Assembly (NCBI GenBank): GCA_021442155.1
Contig: CM038222.1
Location: 21,090,923-21,154,922, forward strand
Direction: 5' to 3'
From: Cymbidium sinense
Lineage: Eukaryota; Streptophyta; Magnoliopsida; Asparagales; Orchidaceae
DNA: 64,000 nt
The translations under genes and the position numbers were made by a program. The notes beneath the pieces are model-generated. The model made no database searches. It was not told the DNA's origin and worked only from the letters and a program-made list of their open reading frames with translations. This document shows positions 23,946-38,400 of this stretch, piece after piece. Every line of letters begins with the position of its first letter. Within the stretch, counting starts at the first letter, position 1.

Positions 23946-24177
23946 CCTTAAACCCTAAACCCTAAACCCTATAAACCCTAAACCCTAAAAACTAAACCTA
24001 AAACCCTAAACACCCTAAACCCTAAACTAAACCTAAACCTAAACCCTAAATCCTAAACCTAAACCTAAACCCTAATCAAAACCATAAACCCTAAAACCAT
24101 AAAACCTACAACCCTAAACCTAAACCTAAACTAACCCTAAACCTAAACCCTGAACCCTAAACCCTAAACCCTAAACC
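23946..24177. repeat. Short telomere-like tract between GR-RBP fragment and AT-rich repeat
   Basis: About 230 bp of CCCTAAA/CCTAAA words. Equivalent tracts lie at 51515-51764 and 53221-53479, between the same two flanking sequences. This makes it a shared junction of the duplicated unit. Confidence 0.85.
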
Positions 24178-25790
24178 TTGAATAAAGATGTCATTAGAGT
24201 AGATCTAAAGAATGACCTATTCCTAACATAGTATGGTAGCTAAAATCTTCAAGAGACTTTCTTGACTATTATAGATTTGAATACCTAAACCTAACCCTAA
24301 ATCATATTATATGATATATTATATATAATGTAGCATCATATATTTGAGCATAGTGATGTGTTTTGGATGTTATAAGATTTTTTTGAAAAGTTTTAGTATA
24401 TTATGGTATTGTGCCTTATAGTTTATATTAACATAAATCATAAAAATATTGATTTAATAAATCTGATGATGAAATTTATTAAATTTGAAGTGGGAATTAG
24501 GTTGTATTACCAAAGGTGTGCTATGCCATTTGTAGTCTAAAAAGTAAGATTTTATGTTCAAAATAAATATTATTTTTTGTAGCATAGTATAGCATCATAT
24601 ATCATAATATATTGTTTTTATTTTAAATTCTTTTAGTATTTTACAATCATGACAGCCTACACTAGCATTATTTATAATAATGTTCATTTAGACTTTAAAA
24701 TGGTGGAATTTTTCCAAATTCATAATAGGTAGAGCATGGCATCATAATATATTGTTTCAATTTAAAATATGTAAGTGATATGACTAAAATATATAATTTT
24801 TATATTATTTAGACTAATTTTATGAATTTTTATCTTAAGAAATCCCTTGTGATGTGATATGCAATATAATATAATATAATATCTTATAGTGTATTATAAT
24901 ATAGGATGCCATAACGTAGTGTAGCATTATGCATTATAGCAAACTATTGTGTATTACTACTTATTATTTAGCATATTTTAGTTTGTTATAGTATGACAAA
25001 GTAGAGTTTGTACTGGCATTATTCATAAAAATACTGATTTATAGGCTGAAATGATGGTATTTGACCAAATTTAAGGTAAGCTTAAGGGAACATCATTGGG
25101 GGTGTGATATGGTGTGTCATTTAATCAAAAGAATGAGATTTTGCATCCAAAATAAATGTTCAATTTCAACCAAATTTTATAAATTTTTTTGCTTAAAGTG
25201 ATTCATTTTAAGGTGTATTGTAACATAATATATTATATGAAAGCATATTAAAATATAATGTACATAACAATACAACTTCACATGTATATGAATGTGGTGG
25301 TGTGTTACTAAATGTTATTGTACATTTTAATATATTTTACTTCTGTTATAATATATTGGGTCAAAACTCATAAAAATATTAATTTGAAGGTTAAGATGGA
25401 AGAATTTGGCCAAATTCATGAAAACACCAAGAAGCAACACCAAAATCATGCTATTTTGTACCATTTCTAATAGAAAAATAACAATTTTACATCAAAAATA
25501 AACATTATTCATATTTTGAGAAAATTGTGTTATTTGTTCTTTTTAAGTGATTTTAATGAGGTGTAATGTTAGACAATATATTATATTATAGCAAATTACA
25601 ATATAACATCATAATTTATAATATAATATAGTGTTAATTCACACTATAATATATTTAACATGATATTGTATAGTAAATTTGAGCTTACACCATCACAAAG
25701 AATAAAATGTTGATCACAATGTTAAGATTATGTAATTTGAATGAATACATTAATAGGCTTTTGGTTGAAGTATTAAAGGTGTGCGTAAGA
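24178..25790. repeat. AT-rich ~340-bp tandem repeat (copy B)
   Basis: Five diverged units are anchored by AAAATATTGATTT-like wording at about 24443, 24680, 25029, 25371 and 25710 (spacings about 237, 349, 342 and 339). Each then has GGAATTTGGCCAAATTCA-like, AAAATAAATATTATT-like and TATAATATAATATATTATA-like segments. The region starts with GAATAAAGATGTCATTAG after a telomere tract. It is non-coding. The same array is at 53480-55090, and a truncated one at 51765-52495. Confidence 0.8.
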
Positions 25791-28080
25791 TAAGAAATAA
25801 GATTTGATGAGAATTCCATGTCGAAGACATGGAGAGAGATCCGCTAGGGGATCACACATGCATTGGACATAATATGTGAGGGGTCTATGTCGAGGGCATA
25901 GAAGAAGAAAATAAGCTATGGATAAGGTTTGAATTTGATTTGATTATATGATTTGTGGAAAGAAGATCCACTGGGGATAAGAATCTATAATCCACTAAAG
26001 ATTAAGATCGAATCGACTTTAATTTATTTTATTTTAATGTGGAGGCATATCTACTAGAGATATGAGTCCGGATCGGAAGATGAACCTTCTACTAGGTAAG
26101 CAAGTTCGATCCGCTGGGATTGGGATTTGAGTTTGATTTCAAATTGTTTTGGGGATGTATCTGCTGGGAATAAGAGTTTGGTTGGATTTCTTTGATTTAG
26201 ACTCTACTAGAGAGTTGGTTTAATTTGGCTCAACTAGGGAGGTTGGTTTTGGATTTGATTTGTTTGCTTGAATTGTTTATATATTATTTGGGGCTCCATT
26301 AGGGAGAAGGGTTTGATTTAACTCCACTAGGGAAAATCATATTGGATTTAATTTAGTTTGAGTTAATGTATGGACCCTGTCAGTGTGCAATGAACCCACT
26401 GAGAAGGGGCTATATCATCCTTAACCTACGTCAGGTTTACAAATCCAAAGGAATAATCTATCGGTTGTAGGGTAAAGCTAGCCAACCTAAGGGGTTTCCT
26501 TTTAGTGTGTAATGATTATGCTAGGAAGAAGGCATAGAAGACTTACATCTTCCAAAGTGAGGAACAACTACTGGGGTGACCAATTGGATGCACAATCAAC
26601 CTAACCTGGGCATTGAAAGTGAATTCCACTTGGGATTTATGTCAACTCAAAAGTAATTAGATTAATTTTATCTTAATTTTATGTGATTTGATATGGTTTG
26701 TTTGGTTTAATTTTTGAGGCATATCGTTGGGGATGTGAGCTTGATCAAATTTGATAGATTTAATTTATGGACCATATCTGTGCGATGGACCCATTAAGGG
26801 ATATATTAGACTTGTCCTATCTATTTACAAATCCAAAGGGGATAGTCTACTCCATGGGGTAGAACTAGCCGGGGTTACTGATGTGCAATGGAAAGAAGGC
26901 TAGTAGACTTACATCTTCTAAAGTAGAACTCGGGTGACCTATGGTAGACAACAAATCAAACCCAACTTATGGGCTAATTAGTGAGTGAATGCCATTGGGA
27001 CTTATATCAACTCAAGAGTACAATTCCTAGGAGTTTTACGGATACCGCCTATAGATAGGATGTCTTCTTGGGAAAAGGTCTGTAGGGTGTCCTCCTAATC
27101 AACAAATGAATATATATTTTGTTTATATGTTTGTGTGGACCCTGTTGGTGTGTGAGGGATAACATTAAGAAGGGGCTATGTCGACCTTGACTTATCTTAG
27201 ATTTAGTGGACCAAGGGAGAATCTACACATCCATAGGATCAATTCTCCAACTGTAAGGGTGGTTATTAAAATAAGGGAACTATTCAATCCGATAAGATGT
27301 AGTGTTTAAATGGGGTCGTAAAGGATGTGGTGCAAATATAGTTTCCATAAGGGAGGTGATGCTAGGGGCATTATCTTGAGCCTTAGAAAAGAAAGCCATG
27401 TACAAAGGTGGCCAACTCAATAGAAACCAGAAGCGTGACTTACAACCGCATGAGTGGTGGTGTATCTTACAAAAGAGAACCAACCAACCTAAGGTGCCGC
27501 CGGTGCAATGATCAATCTGAAAGAAAGCATGTAGGCTTACAACTTTCCAAGAGGAATAAATCATTGGGATAGTCATCTAGATAGATGCTATGACCTAGTG
27601 ACTACTACTGGGATCCCGAAAGGACTGACCCATACTTAGTAGGGAAGGATCCACTAGAAGACTTATCGTAAACCTAAAATATACTCGACCCAGTGAGTGC
27701 ACAAAGGATAATCCAAGAAGAAAGCGTAACAGACTCACATCCTCTTAAGCGAAGCCAACATAAGGTACATGACCAATTCCTATCAAACTAACAAGGCTCA
27801 TGGTGCAATGGCCAAGTAAGGAAGGAAAGTGTAGAAAACTTACATCCTCCAAAGCAAGAAGACCAGGGGTGAGACACATAGGGTAGCTAGCTCACCTAGA
27901 GCATCGAGTGAGTGGTGTTATCTCAACTCATAGTAGTCGACAAAAAATACATGTGTTTATTTTATATGTTTGTGTAATTTGTTTGTGTTGTGATGAAGGA
28001 TATGCCACTCTTCTTACACCTACCCTAAACACATCATGGTAGATTCATAAACAAGAATACTTTCAACATGGAAGAGATTC
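25791..28080 (-). repeat. 3' non-coding region of Tat-type element, copy B
   Basis: At about 25830-26335 a decamer-like motif CYRCTRGGGA recurs roughly every 40-80 bp (for example CCGCTAGGGG, CCACTGGGGA, CTACTAGAGA, CCATTAGGGA, CCACTAGGGA). From about 26.37 to 27.9 kb come the diverged GTGCAATGG / GACTTACATC quasi-repeats also seen in copies A and C. Compared with C, many 1-6 base pieces are missing. No coding potential; the 98-residue minus frame at 27280-27576 is accidental. Confidence 0.6.
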
Positions 28081-31000
28081 AATTCAAAATGGAATTTTCA
28101 TTGATGATAATTATTTTCAAACTTGATTTATAATATTTTTATAAGTAGAGCCCATTGATTGGAAGCATTGGGCACTTTCCCTTATGATTAATAAGCTGAT
28201 AAGATCCTCCTTGGTAGGCCTTCTCTACTGCAAAAGGGCCTTCCTAAGTGGGTTAAAACTTGCATTCCATCTTACGATGGGCAACAATCAGTCTCCTTAA
28301 AACTAAAATAAGCTCTCTTACTTGTAAAGCTCTAGGGTGAACCAACTTATTGTGAGCTTGAATCATTTTAGCTTTATACAACTCAAGGTTTTATCATGCT
28401 TGCATGCGTCTCTCCTTCAAACCTTCTAGCTCTTCTAACCATAACTTGGCATTCTGCTATTTTCTGATCTTGCTTCCACAGCTAGCCTTAGTGATGGGAG
28501 TTGGACTTCTAATGGTAGAATGGGTTTAGACCCATACATTAAGAAGAAAGGAGTAGACCGAGTTGAGTTTGTGCGAGCCCATAAAGCTTCAACTAACCGC
28601 CATGCCACTATCACTTATTATTGTCGAAAGTGTCTTTTAGTATTTGGATGAGATTTGTTGATGGAATCTAGTGCCATTTGCCCTGTAGTTGATGGTATAA
28701 TATCTCTTATCTATATTATTTTGGGCAAATTTGATCTCGGTTTTAAATGCAATACCATTATCATATATAATTCATTGAGGCACTCCAAACCTATATATGA
28801 TATGGTTTCTAAAAATGAGCACATGTCGAGTTGTGACCTGAGAAATCACCTTCCCATTTGAAAAAGTAGTTGTAGTTAAGATGAACCAATGACCTGGAAA
28901 AAGGAGGATCAATCAAACCCACTATGTACACCAACACTCAAATGGCCATGAGGCCAATATAGGATGTTGAATGTTGGGTGGTTGGTGTACGACCACATCG
29001 TTTATTTGATGTTGGTGGCATCTCCTAGCCATATGCATGCAATTATTGATTATCAATGACCAGTAATATCCTAGTCTCATGATCTTTGATTTCATCTTCT
29101 AATAAGATTTTTTGGCTCCACATAATCCTGAGTGCACCTCAATCAAGATCTTAAGGGCTTCATGCTTATGTAAACAACGTAGCCACATATGATCAAAAGA
29201 CCACTAGTTCAAGACACCATCCACAAGAGCATTGGAATGTGCTCTCTGCTTCATCTAATGGGCTTCAGACTTCTCTTGAGGTAGTTCACCTTTATTTAGG
29301 TAATCCATGAATGGTTACCTCCAATCTAACTCTTCATCCTTCTTGGCAATGGAAACCTCCCTTTAAGAGAGTACTTTTTGATGATTTCAATATCAATAAG
29401 AGAAGACTTGTTTGTTGGACCTTTATTGATATGGACTCATCCTTCGACATGCAACCTTGCATGCTTGGCTAAAGCATATGTTTCATTCTCTCCTCAAGGA
29501 ATCTTATGAATGGTAACCTCTAAGATTTGGGCCAATCCATGGTGTACTTGTGGTAGTGATGGAGCTTGGGCTTTATAACCTTATAGGATCCAATTTTGAT
29601 AATAACCAGAGATTCCCTGATATTGATGGATGTTTTAGAGTAATGACTAACTCCAGAACAATCAAAGCCTCATTTCTTCATGGTGCAAGGATTGGATATG
29701 ATATGAGAATCTCATTACATTGTAGTCTAGAGTTAAGAGAACTATTCCTACCCATGCCTAATCTGAATAGATTGTGGTTCTTCTCCTCTTGAGAGAAACT
29801 CACCATCAAAGTACATCTCCCGTGAATGCTAGTATCCCCTAAGTTCATGATTTATTCATCAGAGAGATCATCACTAAATGGAGAGCCAGTAGGAAGTGAG
29901 TGTGCTGCTAAGAAATCCACTAGCGCTTATCCTTTCACCGTACAGAGGGGTATGAAGGTAATGTCAAACTATGAGAGAATCTTAGATCATCATGCCAACT
30001 GTCCAGATGGTGTCGGTCGTGTCATGAGATAGTATAGTGGATTGATCCTAGAGATTAAGTTCACCTTATGAGGAAGCATGTAGTGATGTAGGTTTTGGGA
30101 TGCAAAGATTAAAGCTATGCAATGCTTCTCAATAGGTGGATAATTAGCCTCAGAGGATTATGATGGTGAGGTAATATAGTGTGTTTTCCTTCCTTCATCA
30201 TTGGTTTGGGGCAACAAAGCACCAAGGGAGTCATCTAATAAAGCAATATAAGTATGTGAGCGCTGAATAGGCTACTAGAATATGACGTCATCAAGTAATG
30301 CTTGATGTCTTCAATGCTCACACTTGTCATCACTTAAACTTGGCATCCTTTCATAACAACCAAGAATGGTCTTCCGAGTTGGATATAAAGCATCTAGATA
30401 TGCCATCTGCCCTTGGAATGATACAAGTTGAGTTAAACTTTGGGGTGTGATTTCTAATATCACCTTGATCTTCTAGATCAATTTTGATTTCATGGTGACA
30501 ACAAACCCAAGATTTCCAAGCTACCCAAATGCACACTTCAGGGGGTTCATTTTGAGGTTAAATCATCTTAACTATTCAAAAACTACTTTCAAGTCAAAGA
30601 GATGGTCTTTTTTTCTCAGCTTTTGACCATGAGATCATCAACATAGAACTCAACTTGATAATGAATGAGTTCATCAAAGATTCAAGTCATAGCTATGTAT
30701 GTAGCACCAAAGATTTTTAGAATGGCATGACCTTATAGCAATAGATTCTGATTGAGTTCTAAAAGTGGTGTTTCTTTCATCTTCCCATCTTTATTTGGTT
30801 ATATCCATATGAGCCATCCAGAAGATTGCATGAGATGAGGCAATGTGCACCATTAGCTCTGGGATTGGTAGTGGAAATTCATCTTTGGACATGCCTTATT
30901 TAAATCCCTAAAATTGATGCATATGTGAATTTGGCCATTCTTTTCTTAACGATGATTGGCTAACCAAGTAGGGTATTTTTCTTCTGGATGAAGCCGCCAT

Positions 31001-32452
31001 TGATCAATCTGACTTCATAAATGACATGTTGTTCTATGTCTAATCACATGCTAGGAGCTTGCTTTAGGTTAAGTAGGCTCTATTGCTAGTTTATGGACCC
31101 TATGCTAGAGCCAATCCAGACATCTCTTCATAACTCCATGCAAAGCCTTCCTTAAACTTAGTCAATAGCCTAACTAAGTCATTAGTTTCAATTTCATTCA
31201 ATAAAGATCTGATGTATGTAAGGCATGGATCTTCTTTAATTCCTAGGTTGATTTCCTTGAGATCATCGATGGTTAACTTGATCTCTTCTTCAAACTCTGG
31301 CGGTGCATCATTGACTTCAAAATCATTTAGATCATCTGAAATTTTTAAGCACAGCTCCTCATATGAATTAATATGATTTGAAAAGAACCTATCAGATTCT
31401 AAATGATTGGTGATGATTTAACAACAATCATCATCATTGACAGGACCCACTATATTGAATCCTAGTCCCGATCTTGATTGAAAGCTTTTTCATTTGTTCT
31501 TCCATATTCTTTCAATGTAGTATGCCCTATGTTTTAACCATGTATGTGGGATTAACCCTTTCTTTGCTAAATTATGAACAGAAGGAAAGTACCAATCAAA
31601 AGGTAATTCTATTAAATCTTTATATGAATCATTCTCAAGTTCTACATCAACTTCTTAACTTGAGGATGATGCTCTAAAAGAACCTCAGTCTTCACACTTG
31701 TGGATGATTTAGGGCTTCCTTAACTACCAAACCCTCGCCTTTTGAGAGGAAAGTGGGTTAGAGCTAAGGTTCCCAACCGATGCCTAATTGTTCCCATAGA
31801 CTTGGATACACTTATGCTTTGCTTTGGAGTCCGCCTTCATCATCCGCTCAAGTGTCACCTCCAAGGGAATCTACAGAATAAATTAGTCGGTGTGCTAAAC
31901 ATATAAGACTCATCCTAAACTAGATTTTAAGTCTATATGGATAGTGTACTCTGGTATGGGATATATCTATTGGCCAATATGGAGGTTTTCCACCCCTAGA
32001 CTACCTCAACTGGCCTCTTCTACCAGTGGAGGTCGTCATCATACCCATATATTAGAATGGAGTAATGAACTGGTGGAATCTAATGTCAAGCTCCACTTCC
32101 TCCTCCAAGTCTATTTCCACTCCCTTTTATTTTGTCATTTTTATTTTCTTTTCTTTTTTATTTCTTTCATTTTCTATTTATGTTTCTTTTTCTTTTATTT
32201 TTAAGCTTTGGTGAAGTTCACGAGAATAGACCTCGTGAACTGTAAATGGCTTAAGATCTCTTTTGACACAATAGATGATTCCACCTCTAATGAACTTCAT
32301 ACATTAATGTAGAGAGGATGGAACTATGTTATTCTCATGTATCCATGATCTCCCAAGCAAAGTATTCTAAGATGTATCTGAGTCTATAATGTGAAACTTG
32401 GCTTCAGTTTTCTAATCATCTATCTCCAAGAGCAACTATGGAGCCTAAAGCC
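28081..32452 (-). pseudogene. Ty3/gypsy Tat-lineage pol remnant, copy B
   Basis: Domain order as in A and C. The protease end is at 32205-32452; a purine tract (minus strand) at about 32105-32205; the spacer at about 31200-32090; RT at about 31200-30320 with an intact YVDD box (30634-30645, preceded by Phe); RNase H at about 30310-29940; archaeal-type RNase H at about 29730-29510; integrase at about 29340-28110. In the integrase zinc-binding region the second His position reads Lys-like (GAKK), in a stretch with other changes. No frame stays open longer than about 100 codons. Small deletions relative to copy C are numerous. It is non-functional. Confidence 0.75.
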
Positions 32453-35400
32453 TATTGACCTCACTTTGGAGTGATTCAATCTTCCCATCTTGAACTTATG
32501 AGTTTTCTACACTAAGACTTCCCTAGTCATAAGACACTTCTAACAATTAGGTAAACACTTAACCTAAGCCCAAGACTTAGAAGGTTAACCATATGATTAG
32601 GTTATGCCTTAGGGATTAGGATAATCCACCTTCCCTACAACCCAAATCCAATCCATGTTCAACCTCTCAAACTAAACCTCAAGTTCAATTCAAACATCAA
32701 ATCCAAATCCAAATCCAAACCTAAATTCCAAAACCAAATGATTGAAGCCCATGATTAAATCCAAACTTGAAACCCTTCCTAAGCCATATGACCTATCCCA
32801 TGGACTTAGCCATATCTTAATCTAAATCAATCCAAAATCAATTGATTTTCATAATCAATTTGTTTCTTCAATCATCTTCTTAAAAATAAATCAAATCTAC
32901 ATTCAAATGATCAAACTTAAATCAAACTAAATCAGATTACATCAAAACCCTTCCTAAGCTATATGACCTATCCCATGGACTTAGCCAAATATTAATCCAA
33001 ATCATGTCAAACTCAATTAATTTCTCAATTAAATCATATTTTTAATAATTTTCACAAATTTAAATGAAATATACATTAAATCATCAAAACTAAATCAAAC
33101 CAAATCAAAATCCAAACCTAAGCCACATCATTCAACTCCATGGACTTGGCAAATTCCTTCATTCAAAAATACGAATTCAATTGATTTTCTCATGAATCAA
33201 TCATACCTTCAATCATATTCAGAAATATAAATAAAATCTACAATCGTCAAGCTAAACAAAAATCAACCCAAGTCAAACCCAACTTAACCCTTTTGACTTG
33301 AAATGTTCAAATGAACCAAAACCCATTTTAACCCAAGTTAAAATTGAATTTATATATCAATCCCAAATCCATATATAAACTCAACTAAATTAAACTCAAC
33401 CCAAAATCAAGCCAACTAAACCCGATTGGTCCACTTGACCCAAAGTGGCCAATTTGACCTATTTGAGCCAAGTTTTAATCCTACCCAAATTGGATTGAAC
33501 GAAGCCCATCAAAACCTCCCATCATGATTGTTGATCACCCTAGGTTGATGAATTATTACAAATTGGGTCAAACCAAGTCAACTTAGTCATTTGACCAAGT
33601 TAACCCCTTAACCTATATGAATCCAAACTAGCCAAATTGCAACCTAAACCAAATCACTAGAAACCAATGATTCATACTAATTTAAAATCAATATTTTAAT
33701 ATGACTTGACCTTCAATTGAGTCAAACCATACCCAATTTGTCCTCTTGACCCAAGTTGACCCAAATTGACATTAAAGATCAAAATATAAATCAAATTGAT
33801 TGAAACCAATGGCTCAAGTTCATTCTAAATTGATTATTGAACTTGACGAAAGCCATGATTGGACCTAATTAAACCCAATTGACCTACATAGCCCAAATTA
33901 ACCTAAAGGTTCAAGATGGACTAAATCAAAACCAAATCCAAATTAATTGAAACTAAAGCCTAAAATCATCTTCAATTGGTCAACTTAACCCAAACCAACA
34001 CCCAACCCAAGCCAATTTGGCCAATTTGGTCAAATTGGTCAATTTAATCCATTTGACCCAAATGCATTCAAATGTGCCAAAACCAAATCTAAGCCAAACT
34101 TAACCAAACCAATTGAACCAAAACATTCCAAATGATCATATAAACTTAACTCAACCCTCAGTTTGACCCAATTTGACCAATCAATAACTTGACTAACCTA
34201 ACCCAATTTGACCTAAATGAGTCAAATTGAGCCAAACTAACCAAATAAACTCTAATTGACTTGAAACGCTAACCCACTTTTGACTCATTTCAAATTTTCC
34301 CCAAATCAAATTCAATGCAAAATGATCATTCTACCTGGTCAAGGGCATCCCATGAGACAAATCACCCAAGTAAGTGGTCATTTCATTACCACTTGGTACT
34401 CTCCCAATGGTCCACCTAGGCACCTAGGACACGCCCTCGACCTGGGTGGTGTTGGCCATGACCCATGGGAGGTGAAATCACCTCACCCTCCCATTGAAGC
34501 ATTTGAAACCCATAGGACACCCATGATTCACTTAATAGCCATCTCCACACCTTCAACCAACTAAGCCAAGCCAACTCACCTCCTCCTTGCCACCCATGAC
34601 TCTCTGAGACGATCAGACGGCCATTACCTAAACCAAATCCAATCCCACCATCCGATCAAGATGAAGGGGCGTATACTGTTGCTCATTTCCACTAAAACAT
34701 ACATAAAAATAATTTCTTAGAGCCTTAGCTACCCAAGATGAGCTACTAGAGCCATTCTCTAAGTTCTAAGCTCGTTCCTCGATCAAAAAATGCCATTCTC
34801 GTCCATCCTGAAATAAGACACTTCCATTTCTAACCTAACTTTCCCATCAAACTCAAATTAACTTTGCACGCACCTTCCCTAGGCCTCGTAGAGAAAGAAT
34901 GAATCATCTCCCAAGCTTCCTGCACGAGGTGGGCTTCAAGCGAGCCAAATTGTCGCCATGGCCTTCTAAGTGAAGGTCAAGGGATTGATCCAATCTCCAC
35001 TAGATGAAGCTATTTGAAGAAATGGGTTGGAGCTATTTGAAGAAAACATGCATTTTGTGTGATCTTGATCGTTGAATCCCATTCGACTGAAGTCGTGAAG
35101 GTGTGGGACCCTTTTGGAGTTGATCCAAGCTCGGGTAAGCTCGATCAAGTGAGCAATGGTGGACGGACTCCATTCTCCCTCACTCGAGTGACGTTAGATC
35201 ATGTACCATCCATTTCACAAGATCAGAATGGACGATCGTGATTAGATCCACTAGATCGATCTAATCAATTCTATTAATTTGTGGAATTAATCGTAGCCGT
35301 TTGATTTTAGATTAGATGGCAGAGGAGAAAGCGCATCTGCCATTTCCATGTAGGCGCTGAGTCGATAAGTTTTAAGTTGGCAATCGAATGGTGCCACATG

Positions 35401-38400
35401 GAAAGTGCGCCGCATCAGCGAGCCACATGGTCCCAATAGGATTAGGCTTTAATTAGGCTTAATTAATCATTTTTAATGGCAGAAACTTCTAAAAATCATA
35501 ACAAAATCATAGAGAAATAAAAAATGCAAATAAATACTCATTTTAAAGGTATTTCAAAAGAGAATTAATTAAAAAGCATCTTAACTAATTTTGAATAGTA
35601 ATTAAGGTTTAATTACAAAAGTAATTAGCTTAATTACTCCTAAATTACTTGAGCAATTAATCCCAAATTTTGTGAGTTAATTTAATCAGGATGACCTCTA
35701 CCTCCAATGATTTTCTTGGGATTTATTGCTCACTTAATTAGGAAAATTGACTAATTAAATGTAACTACTCTTTTAAGTTAATTAATGATTAATTAATCCC
35801 ATGAAAAGTAATAAATTGGTTAATTAAGTTTATTAATCATTGTTCAATAATAAGTGAACTAAGGAATAGGGTTGGGACCCCTTTCCCTAAGTTCATTTCA
35901 CCCTTTTTTTAAAATGAAATTAATTAAGATTTAACTAATTAATTAAATCATTTAATCAAATTGAAATCATAATCACATTAGACCTTAATTAATTAAATCA
36001 TGGGGTAGATCTTTAGGTGTTTAATAACCTAAAAGAGTTTAATGAAATTATGGTTAGTCCACGTGTGGGAGAACCATAAGAGTATTTAATTAAGTCCCTT
36101 AATATAAATAAATATTAATCATGGGCCACTTGCATTAGGCCCCTTTTATTTCCTAGAATCATTGAAAGTTTATTTTCATGCATATTATGTTGGCTCATAA
36201 TTACTTAGTTAATTACTTTAAGGTGACATGGTAAGGGTAAATTAATTCTAATTAAGGTTTCAACTTAATTAAACCATAAAATCAACTTAATTACATTTCT
36301 TTAAATTAAATCAAATAACTAATGTGGGAATGGGTTTAAAACAACAAGTGATGATTTATATTCTCCTCTTTAAATCAAATCAAATCCAAAACTTAATTAA
36401 TAAAGAAGCTTTGGTTTGCTTTAAATAATCTTATTTGATTTGATTTTCCTTAAGAACTAGTTTGGTTGAATGAATTACATGCTTATATTTGATTGTCATC
36501 TTTTCAATCATGTTAAATTTGGTATGTCATTTGAATTCATGCATCGATATTTTCAAAATCAAGTAAAATAAAATGAATTTCTTTTATGTATGCTTTCATG
36601 TGTTTATTTAATATAATATATGTGTGGCTATTATCACTATTAAATCCAAATGTATTTTTCAAAAGCTTATAAATGAATAATAATATGTGTTATGATGCTA
36701 GTTATAAATACATAAGAAATTCATGTACTTATAGCTTAAATGTATGAATGTTGAGGTCTCTTTCCTCTATTCATGTGTTGATTTATATAAGATTGAATGG
36801 TAATGGGTATATAGTCTCGACATCCCAGGAACACGAGGCTTTAGCTAGCCCCAAGGAGGTCATTTGATTACCTCACTTTTATGGTTTAACAATGGAACGT
36901 ACCCATTTAATTTTATTCTTATGTATTTCAACATTAGAATTTGGATAAAACTTTAATTCATATATATAAATGATTCAATCAAACAAAAATATATAATATT
37001 TGCATAATTTTCTTTCCCTCATTTATGTATACATCGATGTGTTTCGAAGAAAATCAAATATATAGTCTGGACATCTCAGGAATACGAGGCTGTAGTTAGC
37101 CCCAAAGAGGTCATTTGATTACCTCACTTACTTAGTTTAACAATGAAATGTACTTTCCTATATCTTTGTACATGTAGATGTATATGTGATTAGTGAATGA
37201 AAATCCCATTTTACATTAACATTGCATGCATTCATAATTGACTAAGTGGTTGAATTAATTAGCCATATGATTTGGAGCTTACTTCCTATGTTCATGTGTA
37301 TGAATTTACATTTTTTGAATGCAAATGGGTATATAGTCTAGACATCTTGAGAATATGAGGCTTTAGCTAGCTCCAAGGATGTAATTTGATTACCTCACTT
37401 CCCTGGTTTAACAACGGTACATGCCTATTTAATTTCATTCTTATGTCCTTTTTGTATTAGAAATTTGGATAAAGTTTTAATTTAATATGTTTAAATTATT
37501 CAATCAAATAAAATTTAAATTCTAAACATACACATACATTCATCATTTAAGTGTTCTAAAATTTGTTGTGTGTATAGATACACATTGGATTAAATCATAT
37601 GCATGTTACGTGTGATGGAAAGGAATAATTTAATATGTGTCATGTGGTAGTAATTCAATTATATTAATCTTAAGATGCATTTCATTCTGAATAGGATTAT
37701 TTAAAGTGAACCTAAACTTAGGATTAATTAAATCATTTAATAAGCCATCAACTAAAGGAAACTAAATCAAATTAATATACTTTAGAAAGTGACTTAAGGT
37801 AGGGATGAAAGAGGGCAATCCTATTTTCCTCTCTTTATATCACTTAACTGCTAAGTGTAATCAAATGAAACAAAAAAAAACACAAATTAAAATTCTCAAA
37901 TCAATTAAACCACTTCAAGTGAAATCAACCTCTAATGTTAAATTGAATCCTTCTACACTTAGAAAATACAACACTAATGCCTAACAAGACTTACCATGCA
38001 AGCCTTAATACACGCATTAGAATAAAGTCACCACTTCTACCTCTAAGATGTGATGATTTTAGATGTGTTATGATATGTTTTGTTTTATGATGTGTAATAT
38101 TAAATCATGGTGGGGATTATGCTTATAAAAATAATGATAATGTAGTCCAATATTAGCATAATCCAAGTTGGAATAGGCTTAATTATGAGGGAAGTCCAAA
38201 TTATAAAATAAATGGGATTATAATTTTAGCTAATACTTTGTGTAAATATATTTACTTTTACATAAATGTAATCCAAGTTGGATTAGAGCTAATTAAATGG
38301 CTTTATGTGATGCTAAGCAAACCATCTAAATAAAGAAGGAACAAAATCATAAATGGGATATATATATTTATACAATTATAATATTATTTCATATTCTTTT

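Noticed and set aside
36750..37450. CRISPR-like array
   Set aside because: Three long units with ~100-bp cores and ~160-bp AT-rich spacers in a plant retroelement; repeat and spacer sizes and the host do not fit.
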